From: Candidatus Woesearchaeota archaeon
GTDB taxonomy: Archaea; Nanobdellota; Nanobdellia; Woesearchaeales; SM23-78
Reading direction: 5' to 3'
Assembly (NCBI GenBank): GCA_019322375.1
Contig: JAHWIP010000057.1
Location: 1 to 19,263, forward strand
Length of the DNA: 19,263 nucleotides
Below are positions 5,869-14,055 of the stretch, one piece after another; position 1 is the stretch's first letter, and every line of letters starts with the position of its first letter. The translations under genes and the position numbers were made by a program. The notes below the pieces were generated by a model. That model was given only the letters and a program-made list of their open reading frames with translations, made no database searches and had not been told where the DNA came from.

Positions 5869-7077
5869 ATGGCAAGAAAAGATAGGAAAAGAAAGGAGGA
5901 AAAAAAAGCTAAAGAAGAAAGTGAACTAAAAGAAAAAAGCACTGGAAAAAAGAGATTACTAATAGCTACTGATAACTTTTTGCCAAGATGGGATGGGATT
6001 GCCCGCTTCTTGTCAGAGATAATCCCAAGGCTTAAGCACAAATTCGATATCACAGTAATTGCCCCTGATTTTGGGCATTCTGATTTTGACGATGACAAAA
6101 GCATAAGGGTAGTTAAGATACCTCTCTCAAAAATCAGGGTAGGAGACTTTAATGCTGCAAAATTTGATAATAAGACTATTAAGAAAGAAGTAAAAAAAAG
6201 TGATATCTTGTTTTCTCAGACCATTGGGCCCATAGGCTTTCTTGCAATAAGAGCAGCCAAGAAGAAAAAGAAAAAAGTGGTTTCTTTTATGCACTCGATT
6301 GAATGGGAACTGATAACAAGAGCATCAGGCCTGGCATTCCTCTTAAAATACTTGTACATCCTAACCAAGTTCATAGTTAAAAAAATCTATAACAAGCCAG
6401 ACCTGTTAATAGTTCCTTCTGAGAACATAGCAGAGATGCTTTCCTGGCAAAAGATAAAAACCAAGAAAAAAGCAATACACCTAGGGGTGGATACCAAGAA
6501 ATTTGTTCCTATGAGAAATAAGATTCCTGCCAAGAAAAACCTTGGACTAGACCCTGATTTTTTTGTGATAGGCCATCATGGAAGGCTTGGAAGAGAAAAA
6601 GACTTAACCACTCTGCTAAGAGCTTTTATCATTGTGAAAAAATCTTATCCAAAAACAATTCTAATAGTGGTGGGCGAAGGTGTTGAGAGTATCAAAAAGA
6701 AGCTGACAAACGTGCAAGGAGTAATCCTGCCCGGCAGTAGTAATAATGTTATTCCCTACTTACAAGCAATGGATGTTTATTGTCTTACTAGTTTAACAGA
6801 GACAACAAGCCTAACAACTCTTGAAGCCATGAGTTGCGGAGTGCCAGTAATAGCAACCAAGGTAGGGTTTGTAAAGGATTATATAAAACCAGAAATTAAT
6901 GGCTTGTTCTTTAAAGAAAGAAACTCCTATGACCTGGCAAAAAAAATAATGTTCTTAATGAGGCATGAAGTGATGAGAACAAAACTAAGCCTGGAAGCAA
7001 GAAAAACAGTTGAAAAAGAATTTGACTGGGACAAAACAGCAAAAGAGATAGAGGAAACAATCGAGGGGATGGTTTGA
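5869..7077 (+). CDS. GT4-family glycosyltransferase (GT-B fold)
   Basis: This 402-residue retaining glycosyltransferase transfers a sugar from a nucleotide donor at the cytoplasmic face. A Lys/Glu-rich extension of about 28 residues comes first. The N-terminal acceptor domain begins RLLIATDNFLPRWDGIARFL (residues 29-48). The C-terminal donor domain carries GRLGREKD (238-245) with the phosphate-contacting Arg and Lys, and the E-x7-E motif with E311 and E319 (ETTSLTTLEAMSCGVPVIAT). There is no true membrane span. It follows the PIG-L gene by one base and overlaps the start region of the next gene. A GT4 enzyme next to a PIG-L deacetylase recalls GlcNAc-transfer-then-deacetylation pathways such as GPI, mycothiol or bacillithiol; the actual product here is unknown. 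Confidence 0.92.
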   Translation: MARKDRKRKEEKKAKEESELKEKSTGKKRLLIATDNFLPRWDGIARFLSEIIPRLKHKFDITVIAPDFGHSDFDDDKSIRVVKIPLSKIRVGDFNAAKFDNKTIKKEVKKSDILFSQTIGPIGFLAIRAAKKKKKKVVSFMHSIEWELITRASGLAFLLKYLYILTKFIVKKIYNKPDLLIVPSENIAEMLSWQKIKTKKKAIHLGVDTKKFVPMRNKIPAKKNLGLDPDFFVIGHHGRLGREKDLTTLLRAFIIVKKSYPKTILIVVGEGVESIKKKLTNVQGVILPGSSNNVIPYLQAMDVYCLTSLTETTSLTTLEAMSCGVPVIATKVGFVKDYIKPEINGLFFKERNSYDLAKKIMFLMRHEVMRTKLSLEARKTVEKEFDWDKTAKEIEETIEGMV

Positions 7078-7079
7078 AA

Positions 7080-7454
7080 ATGGCAGAAAAGAAATATGTT
7101 TTTTCACCTATGAAAAGCATAGAAGAACTAGCTGATGGCTATCTTAAAACTGACGCAAGATACCAAATGATGAAGCGAAACGGCATGACCAGGGAAATGT
7201 TTGTTAACTTTCATATTATTAATAACTTTATTAATAAAAATGACCCGCCTTTAGAAACAGACCAAAGACACATGTTTACTGGCCAGGCATTTGAACAAGT
7301 TATAAAAGCCTGTGCCCAGCATTACCACAAGCCTCCTGAAAAACTAAAAGAAGCCTGGGACAAATGCACAGGAACTGATTTTTATGACCGAGAAAAGCGT
7401 GAAAGAATAGAAAAGGAATGGGACAGGCTTGGGAAGGACAAGGAACAAAAGTGA
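7080..7454 (+). CDS. Hypothetical small helical protein in the glycosyltransferase operon
   Basis: This 124-residue soluble, mostly helical protein has no signal peptide or membrane segment, and I do not recognise its family. Notable parts are MTREMFVNFHIINNFI (about residues 38-53), QRHMFTGQAFEQVIKACAQHYHKPPEKL and a charged C-terminus ending in KEQK. I start at ATG 7080, two bases after the glycosyltransferase stop; a TTG at 7074 would also be in frame. The tight spacing implies translation coupled to the glycosyltransferase. It converges on the DUF2087 gene at 7456 with a single base between the stops. It may be a partner of the glycan enzymes, but this is only context. Confidence 0.7.
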   Translation: MAEKKYVFSPMKSIEELADGYLKTDARYQMMKRNGMTREMFVNFHIINNFINKNDPPLETDQRHMFTGQAFEQVIKACAQHYHKPPEKLKEAWDKCTGTDFYDREKRERIEKEWDRLGKDKEQK

Positions 7455-7455
7455 G

Positions 7456-7749
7456 TCAAATATACCTATCCATAAGCTTATTTACTTTTTTCTGAGTCTT
7501 TTTTATATTTTTAAGATCTTTTTTAGATAGTTCTTTTTTGATTAACCAATATTTTCCTTTGTAAGAATCCTTACCAAGATAACCAAAATTAACCAGTTCC
7601 CTACGAATTAGCACATAATCATCAACATCAAAAGACTTTATTCTTTCATTAACTTCTTCTTCGTAATACCTTCTACTCTCTTTAAACTTAGCAGCTATTT
7701 TCTTAAGAATTTCTTGTTTTTCAAGATCATCTTTTGGTAGAGAAAGCAT
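7456..7749 (-). CDS. DUF2087-domain protein
   Basis: This 97-residue protein matches the DUF2087 pattern known from bacterial and archaeal transcription-related proteins: a helical start (EKQEILKKIAAKF), then RRYYEEEVNERIKSF, DYVLIRRELVNFGYLG and a terminal KYWLI. DUF2087 resembles a winged-helix fold and often sits at the end of ArsR-type regulators or alone. Here it stands alone, with a Lys-rich helical tail. It begins 3 nt after the GNAT stop and is the last gene of the SMC-GNAT-DUF2087 operon. DNA or RNA binding is plausible but not shown. Confidence 0.82.
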   Translation of the reverse strand: MLSLPKDDLEKQEILKKIAAKFKESRRYYEEEVNERIKSFDVDDYVLIRRELVNFGYLGKDSYKGKYWLIKKELSKKDLKNIKKTQKKVNKLMDRYI

Positions 7750-7752
7750 TTT

Positions 7753-8226
7753 TCAAATTTTGTTTATCTTACTTAATTCAATAACATAATCTTTAAATCC
7801 GAGTTTATTATAGATTTTATGAGCTCTTTTATTATTTTTATAAACCATTATCCTTAAATCAGATATTTTGTTCTTCTTAAACCACTTCATGGTTTCATTA
7901 ATTAATTTCTTGCCTATTCCCTTGCCTTGATATTTTGGTTTTACATAAAGATTAAAAATGTGCCCACTTTTTTTATATTTAGCATAAGAAGGATTGTTCT
8001 TTATTTCTCCACCTGCATAACCAATAATTTCTCCTTTCTGTACAGCAATAAAAAAAGCTGTATTTTTTTGCTTCAAATTTTTTGCTAACCTAGATCCAAG
8101 TCCTTTCTTAACATAATCTGTGGTTAGTTTATTGTCTTTTTTACACTCCCATAAATAAAACTCTATTTTGATTTCTTTTAATTTTTCAAAATCCTTGATT
8201 GTTGCTTTTCTTATTAAGAATGGCAT
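7753..8226 (-). CDS. GNAT-family N-acetyltransferase
   Basis: This 157-residue acetyltransferase of the GNAT fold starts with LIRKATIKDFEKLKEI, the usual first strand and helix. Its motif A, LYVKPKYQGKGIGKKLI (about residues 93-109), contains the Q/R-x-x-G-x-G acetyl-CoA loop YQGKGIG. Motif B, NNKRAHKIYNKLGF, is the classic GNAT C-terminal signature. The substrate cannot be told; small single-domain members include RimI-like protein N-acetyltransferases as well as small-molecule enzymes. Its ATG is next to the SMC stop (one base between), so translation is probably coupled to SMC, and the DUF2087 gene follows 3 nt after it. Confidence 0.9.
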   Translation of the reverse strand: MPFLIRKATIKDFEKLKEIKIEFYLWECKKDNKLTTDYVKKGLGSRLAKNLKQKNTAFFIAVQKGEIIGYAGGEIKNNPSYAKYKKSGHIFNLYVKPKYQGKGIGKKLINETMKWFKKNKISDLRIMVYKNNKRAHKIYNKLGFKDYVIELSKINKI

Positions 8227-8227
8227 T

Positions 8228-11200
8228 TTAGATTTTCAAACTCGTAACCTTGCTTACACTGTCTTTGTTCATGCTTATTCCATAAAGATTATCTGCTTCG
8301 CTTATAACCGCATCATTGTGGCTGATTATAAGGTATTGGGCTTCTTTGCAATAGCTTCTGATGAGTTTTGCAAATTTCTCTGAGTTGTGCTTATCAAGAG
8401 CAGCATCTACTTCGTCTAGCACATAAAAGCTGGCAGGGGCGTATTCCTGCACTGAGAATATAAAGGCTAAGCCTGTAAGGGTTTTTTCTCCTCCGCTCAG
8501 GCTTCTTATGTCCATGAATTTCTTGCCAACAATCCTTACTTTTATGGTCATTCCGCCTGCAAAAGGGTCTTCAGGGTTTTCCAGTTCAAAAGAGGCGTCT
8601 CCTTTTGAGGTTAATGTATCAAAGATTTTCTTAAAATTATCATTCAGCACATCGTATGTTCTCATAAATAATTCTTTTTTCTTGCTGTCAATCTCATTTA
8701 TCATTACAAGCACGTCCTCTCTTTCTCCTCCCAGCTTGTCCTTCTTTTTTAACAACTCTTCATACTCTGATTGTGCCTTGTCATAGATTTCCAGGGCTTT
8801 CATGTTAACAGCTCCTATATCAGCCACCATTTTTTCAAATTGTTTTATCTCTCTTTCAATCTTCTCTTCGCTCTTATCCTCGAACAAAGGCACTCCTTCG
8901 TACTGCTTGAACTCTTCTTCCAAGCCTGCGAGTTCTGCTTTTACACCAGCATTTTCCATGTTAATCTCATTATTCTTTTGCTCATGGTTGCGTATATCAT
9001 TGTCTTTGGCAAGCACTTTTCCTTCCAGCTGGTTAACTTCATCACTCAGCTTGGTTCTCTTGTTAAACAAAGACCTGAATTGTGCATAGAACTCTGCTTG
9101 CTGCTTTTCTTTTTCTTGTAAATCTGCTTCTTGTTTCTGGATAAGCTTTTCTAATTCTTGTTTTTCTTTTAAGAAATCAGCTTTTTCTTTGTCATGCTGC
9201 TTTAGTATCTTCTGGATATTCTCTCCTTCTGGCCCTAATATATTTTTTATCTCACTCTCATTATTCCTTAGCTCTGACTGCAAACCACTAATCTCTTCTT
9301 TCAACTCATTCTTTTTCTGCTCAAAAGAATTCAGTTCTGCTAATAATGCAGGGCTTCTTAGTTTGGTTAACTGCTCTCTTAATTTCTGCTTTTCACCCTT
9401 CATCTCTGTTAATTCCTTGTTCTTGTCAATCAGTTCTTTTCTCACTTTTTCAAAATCCTTGTCAATCCCTTCAAGCTCTGCATCTATTTTTTCTTTTTCT
9501 TTTTTACTGGCACCAAGGTCTGCTGAGTCAAGGTGCAAGGTTTTTTCAAGCTTGATAACCTCTGCTTCCAGCTCTGCTTTTTCCTTTCTTAAATCACTAA
9601 TTCTTACCTCATTATTCTTTTTCTTAACATCAAGGTTGGCAACCACACTTGCCAGGTCTTTTATCTCTATCTCAAGCTTTTTTAATTGCTCTCCAATCTC
9701 TTTGTCCTGAAAACCAATGCCTTTTCTTCTTTTTCTAAAGCCTCCCTGCATTGCACCACTGGTCTCTGACAAGTCACCTGTCATGGTAACCATTCTTTCC
9801 TTGCCAACACCAACTTTTCTTGCTGTTTCAATGTTCTCAACCACAAGGGTGCTTCCAAACACATACTCAAACACTTTTCTGTATTTTTCTGGAAAAGTGA
9901 TTAAGTCAATTGCAAGTCCATGCACTCCTTTTATCTCAAGCTTCCTTAGTTCATCCTTAACAGGCCTTGGCTTTAACTTGTTCAAAGGCAGGAAAGTTGC
10001 TATTCCGAGCTTGTTATCCTTCAGATACTTGATGCACTTAGCAGCTGTTGCATCAGTCTCAACCACAATGCTTCCAAGCCTAGGACCTGCAGCTACTTCA
10101 AGAGCAAAAGCAAACTCATCCTTTACCTGTCCAAGCTCAGAAACAGTTCCAATAATACCATTAATACTGCCTTTGGCTTTTAACTCCATAATCTTCTTGA
10201 TAGCAATGCCGCCTGCCAAGGACTCCTTGATACTGGCAGAGCGGGCTTTTAAACCAGACTCTTCTTCCTGTTTTTTCAAAAGCTTGCTCCTTGCATCGCC
10301 CAGCTGGTTTGCAAGGCTGGAATCATAATCAAGAGCCTTATTCAGCTCGTTCTCCTTTTTCTTGAATTCTTCTTTATTAGATTTTAGTTTTTCAAGAGCA
10401 GCCTTGTTCTCTTTTTCAATGCCAAGCACTTTCTCTATCTTATCATCAATAGACTGAATTTTTAACTCAAGCCTGTCCTTTTCTCTTAGCAGTTCCTGCT
10501 GTTTTTCTCTGAGCTTATGAGTCTCTTCTTGCAATTCATCAGCTTTTTTATCAATCTCGTCAATCTTAGTATCAATTTCCTGGGCATCCTCTAGTTTGTT
10601 CTTTTTCCTGAAATCAGCAGCTCTTTTCTCAATCAAGCCCAAATCTTTTTCCTTGCTCTTAACCTGGGCATCAATCTCATTCTTATCTTTTTCAAGAACC
10701 TCAATCTTGCCTATAAGCTCTTTATAACTCTCACCAAGCTCCTCTTTTCTATCACCCAGTTTCTTTATTTCAGCATCAATAGTCTCAATTCTTTGCTTGT
10801 TAAGAGCAACATCAACCTTTAGTTTTTCAACTTCTTTGTGCAGAGCAACTTGTTCTTTTTCTCCTTTTTCCTCAACCTCCTTGTTAATCTTCTCAATCTC
10901 CTGCTTCTGCTTCTTAATATTTTCTTGAAGCTTTTCAACCTCTTTTTTCAAAGCCTTAATCTTATTATTATTTTCATCAATCCTTTTATTAAGCTCGTCT
11001 CTCTTAGACTTTTTAATCCTAATCTTGTTATCAAGACTAGTAGCTTTGTTCTGCTTAATCTTATCATTCAGATTCCTGAAACGAACAGCCTGGTTACGCT
11101 CTTTTTTTAACTCTTTAAGATAAGTCTCTCTTTCAGCAAGAATAATGCTGGCTTCATTCAGTTTTTCCTCAACTCTGGTAAGCTCTCGAATAGCCTTGTT

Positions 11201-11728
11201 CTTTTTTTCCTCATAAACACTAATACCAGCAATCTCCTCAATCATGCCACGCCTTTCAAGAGGAGTCATCTCAACAAGCTGAACAATATCACCCTGAAGA
11301 ATGATGTTATAACCATCAGGATTAATCCTAGCCTTGCTTAACAAATCAAGAATTTGCTGTCTGGTCCTGGTCTTGCCCCCAATCTTATATGTTGACTGGC
11401 CACTCTGCTTAACAATCCTGGTAATCTCAAGTTCCTCAGCAAACTCATCACCAAAAACCTTAGAAGCATTATCAAAGTAAATACTAACCAAGCCTTCCTT
11501 AGCAGGGCTCTTTCTCTTACCCCCATTATAGATTAAATTAGCAGATTTTTCAGCACGCATACCCTTAACACTGGACTTGCCGAGCACAAAGCAAAGAGCA
11601 TCTAATACATTGCTCTTGCCAGCCCCATTAGGCCCAAGCACACAATTAAACTTATCTCCAAAAACCATTTCAGTCTTATTCGCAAAAGACTTAAACCCCT
11701 TCATAACAATCTTATTAATCTTGGTCAT
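8228..11728 (-). CDS. smc: Chromosome segregation ATPase SMC
   Basis: This full-length 1166-residue SMC dimerises and uses ATP to organise and segregate the chromosome. The N-terminal head has Walker A GPNGAGKSN (residues 32-40). A long coiled coil runs to about 500. The hinge spans about 505-660, starting near GGIAIKKIMELKAKG, with LEVAAGPRLGSIVVET and ending in SGAMQGGF. The returning coiled coil follows, and then the C-terminal head with signature LSGGEKTLTGLAF (about 1078), Walker B FYVLDEVDAALD (about 1100) and the switch histidine in ISHND. All catalytic motifs are intact. ATG 11728 has AAGGTGAG nine bases upstream. No ScpA/ScpB-like gene lies in the window. GNAT and DUF2087 genes follow in the same operon. 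Rad50 is excluded because the hinge lacks a zinc-hook CxxC. Confidence 0.97.
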   Translation of the reverse strand: MTKINKIVMKGFKSFANKTEMVFGDKFNCVLGPNGAGKSNVLDALCFVLGKSSVKGMRAEKSANLIYNGGKRKSPAKEGLVSIYFDNASKVFGDEFAEELEITRIVKQSGQSTYKIGGKTRTRQQILDLLSKARINPDGYNIILQGDIVQLVEMTPLERRGMIEEIAGISVYEEKKNKAIRELTRVEEKLNEASIILAERETYLKELKKERNQAVRFRNLNDKIKQNKATSLDNKIRIKKSKRDELNKRIDENNNKIKALKKEVEKLQENIKKQKQEIEKINKEVEEKGEKEQVALHKEVEKLKVDVALNKQRIETIDAEIKKLGDRKEELGESYKELIGKIEVLEKDKNEIDAQVKSKEKDLGLIEKRAADFRKKNKLEDAQEIDTKIDEIDKKADELQEETHKLREKQQELLREKDRLELKIQSIDDKIEKVLGIEKENKAALEKLKSNKEEFKKKENELNKALDYDSSLANQLGDARSKLLKKQEEESGLKARSASIKESLAGGIAIKKIMELKAKGSINGIIGTVSELGQVKDEFAFALEVAAGPRLGSIVVETDATAAKCIKYLKDNKLGIATFLPLNKLKPRPVKDELRKLEIKGVHGLAIDLITFPEKYRKVFEYVFGSTLVVENIETARKVGVGKERMVTMTGDLSETSGAMQGGFRKRRKGIGFQDKEIGEQLKKLEIEIKDLASVVANLDVKKKNNEVRISDLRKEKAELEAEVIKLEKTLHLDSADLGASKKEKEKIDAELEGIDKDFEKVRKELIDKNKELTEMKGEKQKLREQLTKLRSPALLAELNSFEQKKNELKEEISGLQSELRNNESEIKNILGPEGENIQKILKQHDKEKADFLKEKQELEKLIQKQEADLQEKEKQQAEFYAQFRSLFNKRTKLSDEVNQLEGKVLAKDNDIRNHEQKNNEINMENAGVKAELAGLEEEFKQYEGVPLFEDKSEEKIEREIKQFEKMVADIGAVNMKALEIYDKAQSEYEELLKKKDKLGGEREDVLVMINEIDSKKKELFMRTYDVLNDNFKKIFDTLTSKGDASFELENPEDPFAGGMTIKVRIVGKKFMDIRSLSGGEKTLTGLAFIFSVQEYAPASFYVLDEVDAALDKHNSEKFAKLIRSYCKEAQYLIISHNDAVISEADNLYGISMNKDSVSKVTSLKI

Positions 11729-11737
11729 ATCGAATCA

Positions 11738-11769
11738 CTCACCTTTTCAGACGTGAATAATATAAATAT
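11738..11769 (-). promoter_or_regulatory. Promoter and ribosome-binding site of smc
   Basis: On the minus strand a TATA element (ATATTTATATT, about 11759-11769) precedes AAGGTGAG (11738-11745), which lies 9 nt before the ATG at 11728. The spacing predicts a leader of only about 15 nt that still includes the Shine-Dalgarno. Confidence 0.55.
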
Positions 11770-11823
11770 AGTTACAACTCCAGATATTTCTATAAGATAA
11801 GAGTATAAAAAGGTTATGGTTTT

Positions 11824-12468
11824 CTAGAACTCCCCCAGCTTTTTCTGCCCACCATGCTTTTTGGCTTTTTGCCAGGTTTCCCAGCTCTTTCTAAAGAAAG
11901 GGTATTTGTTAAAGTTTTTTCTTGTGAACTTAACTGTTAAGGGGTCGCTGGGGTAGCCGCTCCCAAAATCCACTTTGTGCTCTGCTTTAAGTTTTTTTAT
12001 CTCATTATCCCTGGCAACCTTTGCTAATATGCTGGCTGCTGCCACAATAGTGTATTTTAAGTCTGCTTTGTGCTCAACCCTCATCCTAGGCTTATACTTA
12101 AGCTTTTTTTGAATATATTTTTTATACTCCTTAAGATTAGTGCTTGGGCAGTCAAGAATAACACTATCAGGCTTAACCTTGTTAATCAGAATGCTTGTTT
12201 TGTCAGCTTCCAGCCAGTTAAGATTGCTCTCCTCGCTCTCAACAGCTTTATCAATCTCTGCAGGGCTAACCTTTATAATCTCATGCTCACACAAATCCTT
12301 TATTTCTTCATACAACCTCTCTCTTTGCAAAGCAGTGAGCAGTTTAGAATCCTTAACCCCCAGAGCCTTAAGCTTGAACTCATCCTTGTGATGAATAGAA
12401 GCAATAGCCAACACCATAGGACCAATCACAGGACCACGACCAGCTTCCTCAACACCACTGATTATCAT
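11824..12468 (-). CDS. rnhB: Ribonuclease HII, with Glu in place of the first catalytic Asp
   Basis: RNase HII cuts the RNA strand of RNA/DNA hybrids and removes misincorporated ribonucleotides. The 214-residue protein begins GVEEAGRGPVIGP (residues 5-17), has KDSKLL (39-44), ILDCP with D106, VEHKAD with D136, AAASILAKVARD and SGYPSDP, all family hallmarks. The first of the four metal-binding acids, normally Asp in the GxDEAGRG motif, is Glu here (E7, codon GAG); the other three (E8, D106, D136) are present. Length fits archaeal RNase HII. TATA at 12493-12500 is about 29 bp ahead of the ATG and there is no Shine-Dalgarno, so the mRNA is probably leaderless. It is a single-gene unit upstream of smc on the same strand. 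Confidence 0.94.
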   Translation of the reverse strand: MIISGVEEAGRGPVIGPMVLAIASIHHKDEFKLKALGVKDSKLLTALQRERLYEEIKDLCEHEIIKVSPAEIDKAVESEESNLNWLEADKTSILINKVKPDSVILDCPSTNLKEYKKYIQKKLKYKPRMRVEHKADLKYTIVAAASILAKVARDNEIKKLKAEHKVDFGSGYPSDPLTVKFTRKNFNKYPFFRKSWETWQKAKKHGGQKKLGEF

Positions 12469-12491
12469 AGAAAAAAGAGAAATAAGAAGGG

Positions 12492-12501
12492 GTATTTAAA
12501 G
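12492..12501 (-). promoter_or_regulatory. TATA element of rnhB
   Basis: ACTTTAAATACC on the minus strand is centred about 29 bp upstream of the ATG at 12468, placing transcription start at the start codon (leaderless). Confidence 0.55.
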
Positions 12502-12560
12502 TTAATCTTATGGAGTGGCTGTGTTGAGATCTATTCTACTTGGATCTATTAATAAGGCTT

Positions 12561-13166
12561 TCACTTTAATCTATCCTCTAAGGAATGATTTTGAATTCTA
12601 TAGATCTCACAAAAAGGAATTGCTTCTTTATTACGAGGCGGGGATATATTTACTGTAATTACATCATCCTTTTGGGAATATAATGCAATAGCCCAAGATT
12701 CCTTTTTGGCTGTATCACATGTTAGGTAGCCCAATAGTGGCGAAGAAGAATCTGATAAAATAAAGTCCATTCTTCTATGGGGGATTCTCCTCGTAGGTGT
12801 AGAAGTAAATATGCTGCCGCCACCTCCTGGAATTACACGTTCGTAATAAGAATCTCTTGATTCTTCTTTAATAATTAGGTTATCTAATCTAAACATAGGA
12901 AAAAGATGTGTAAATATTATACTTCGTGAAGAATGAGCAGCAAAAGGCCTAAACCCAAAAATCCGAGGTTCATCAGGTCTTATTCTCTCAATCTCTTTTA
13001 CTTTTCTATAAATCTTCTTAGAAATTTGTAGATAATCATGGATGCTACTAAAACCAAATGTAGCATAGTAATCAGGATAAGTTTCCCTTGGACCCTCAAG
13101 TTCTATTGGAACATGAAAATCCTTTTCTAATAGTTCCTTTATTCTACCTTTTCCGAGTATTGTCAT
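12561..13166 (-). CDS. Hypothetical protein divergent from the TrmB-like regulator
   Basis: This 201-residue soluble protein is not recognised. The N-terminal half is helical and charged (GKGRIKELLEKDF, SIHDYLQISKKIYRKVKEIE). The second half is beta-rich, with VIPGGGGSIFTSTPTRRIPH, FILSDSSSPLLGYLTCD and SWAIALYSQKDDVITVNISPP. There is no signal peptide, membrane segment or metal-binding cluster. The gene is transcribed divergently from a TrmB-like regulator. Its TATA (TTTAAAAT, 13203-13210) abuts a GTAGTAGTA motif that is repeated in inverted form by the regulator's promoter, so it is the natural regulated partner. Together they resemble a small two-gene regulatory module. Confidence 0.72.
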   Translation of the reverse strand: MTILGKGRIKELLEKDFHVPIELEGPRETYPDYYATFGFSSIHDYLQISKKIYRKVKEIERIRPDEPRIFGFRPFAAHSSRSIIFTHLFPMFRLDNLIIKEESRDSYYERVIPGGGGSIFTSTPTRRIPHRRMDFILSDSSSPLLGYLTCDTAKKESWAIALYSQKDDVITVNISPPRNKEAIPFCEIYRIQNHSLEDRLK

Positions 13167-13202
13167 TTGCGATGTATTTTCCCCTTCTTCAGTTGCTATT
13201 CA

Positions 13203-13280
13203 TTTTAAAGTAGTAGTACACAATATTTTATTAAGTTATGAAGTAGTCTCTACTACTACATTAGAAAATTTTATATATTA
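13203..13280. promoter_or_regulatory. Shared divergent promoter with GTAGTAGTA/TACTACTAC operator repeats
   Basis: The minus-strand gene's TATA lies at 13203-13210 and the regulator's TATA (TTTATATATT) at about 13270-13279, some 27 bp before ATG 13302, so the regulator is probably leaderless. GTAGTAGTA (13210-13218) adjoins the first box and its exact inverse TACTACTAC (13251-13259) lies ahead of the second. A tighter palindrome, AGTAG-TCT-CTACT (13242-13254), overlaps the second copy. Bound regulator could block both promoters. Confidence 0.6.
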
Positions 13281-13301
13281 CATCCAATTACTACAATTAA
13301 T

Positions 13302-14039
13302 ATGAGCCAGAAAATAATGGAAGGATTAACACAAGCTGGTCTGACAAAGACAGAAACAAAAGTATACCTTGTATTACTAGAATTAGGAGAATCTTTAGCA
13401 GGAAAAATAGCAGATAATGCAAATTTATATAGAAAAAATGTTTATGATGCATTAAATAATCTTCATAAAAAAGGTCTTGTAAGTTTTGTGATTAAATCTA
13501 ATAGAAAACATTGGCAGGCTATTGACCCACGAAGGATATCTTCAATAATGAATGAAAAATTAGAATTAGTAAGATCAATAATCCCTGGACTTTCTGAAAA
13601 GTTTAAAACAAAAATAAAAACAAGAGAGGTTATTTATTTTGAAGGACTGCGAGGTATGAAATCTTTTTATGATGATATGTATAAAGAAGGAAAAAACATC
13701 TATATTATTGGGGCGACAGGCAAGGCTTATACAGCTTTAAAGTATTTTATCCATTCCTGGATTAGAAAGATGAATAAAATCAGAACTAACATTTATGTAT
13801 TATGGAATAGTGATTCGATTAATAGAGGGAACTTTATTAGAGAATTAAAATCAAATAATAGAGTGTTACCAAGAAATTTCTCAACACCTACTCAAATTTT
13901 TATTTATGGTAATAAATCAGCAATATTAATGTGGTCAGAAGAGCCTCTATGTGTCTTAATAAAAAGTAAAGAAATTACAAATGGTTTTAAAAAATATTCC
14001 AACTTTATGTGGGGGTTATCTGAAGATATCCATTATTAG
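13302..14039 (+). CDS. TrmB-family transcriptional regulator
   Basis: This 245-residue protein starts with a TrmB-type winged helix-turn-helix (residues about 8-75): AGLTKTETKVYLVLLELGES, then the recognition region LYRKNVYDALNNLHKKGLVSF and a wing ending in WQAIDPRR. A short helix (about 78-105) links to a C-terminal effector-like domain starting REVIYFEGLRGMKSFYDDM, typical of the PLD-like half of TrmB-family proteins. TrmB members usually repress sugar or other metabolic genes and respond to a ligand; the ligand here is unknown. The divergent gene at 12561-13166 and the GTAGTAGTA inverted repeats suggest autoregulation and control of that neighbour. The C-terminal sugar-binding part is shorter than in classical TrmB of about 340 residues. 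Confidence 0.88.
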   Translation: MSQKIMEGLTQAGLTKTETKVYLVLLELGESLAGKIADNANLYRKNVYDALNNLHKKGLVSFVIKSNRKHWQAIDPRRISSIMNEKLELVRSIIPGLSEKFKTKIKTREVIYFEGLRGMKSFYDDMYKEGKNIYIIGATGKAYTALKYFIHSWIRKMNKIRTNIYVLWNSDSINRGNFIRELKSNNRVLPRNFSTPTQIFIYGNKSAILMWSEEPLCVLIKSKEITNGFKKYSNFMWGLSEDIHY

Positions 14040-14055
14040 TTTTTTGGTTGTAACC

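Noticed and set aside
5169..7077. Naming the deacetylase and glycosyltransferase as bacillithiol genes bshB and bshA
   Set aside because: Family membership fits, but no bshC or substrate-specific residues can be shown here.
8508..10328. Several plus-strand ORFs of 90-203 codons opposite smc
   Set aside because: They are antisense shadows of the SMC coiled coil and hinge, without ribosome-binding sites or recognisable domains.
12070..12552. 160-codon plus-strand ORF opposite rnhB
   Set aside because: It is antisense to a clear RNase HII gene and runs through its promoter.
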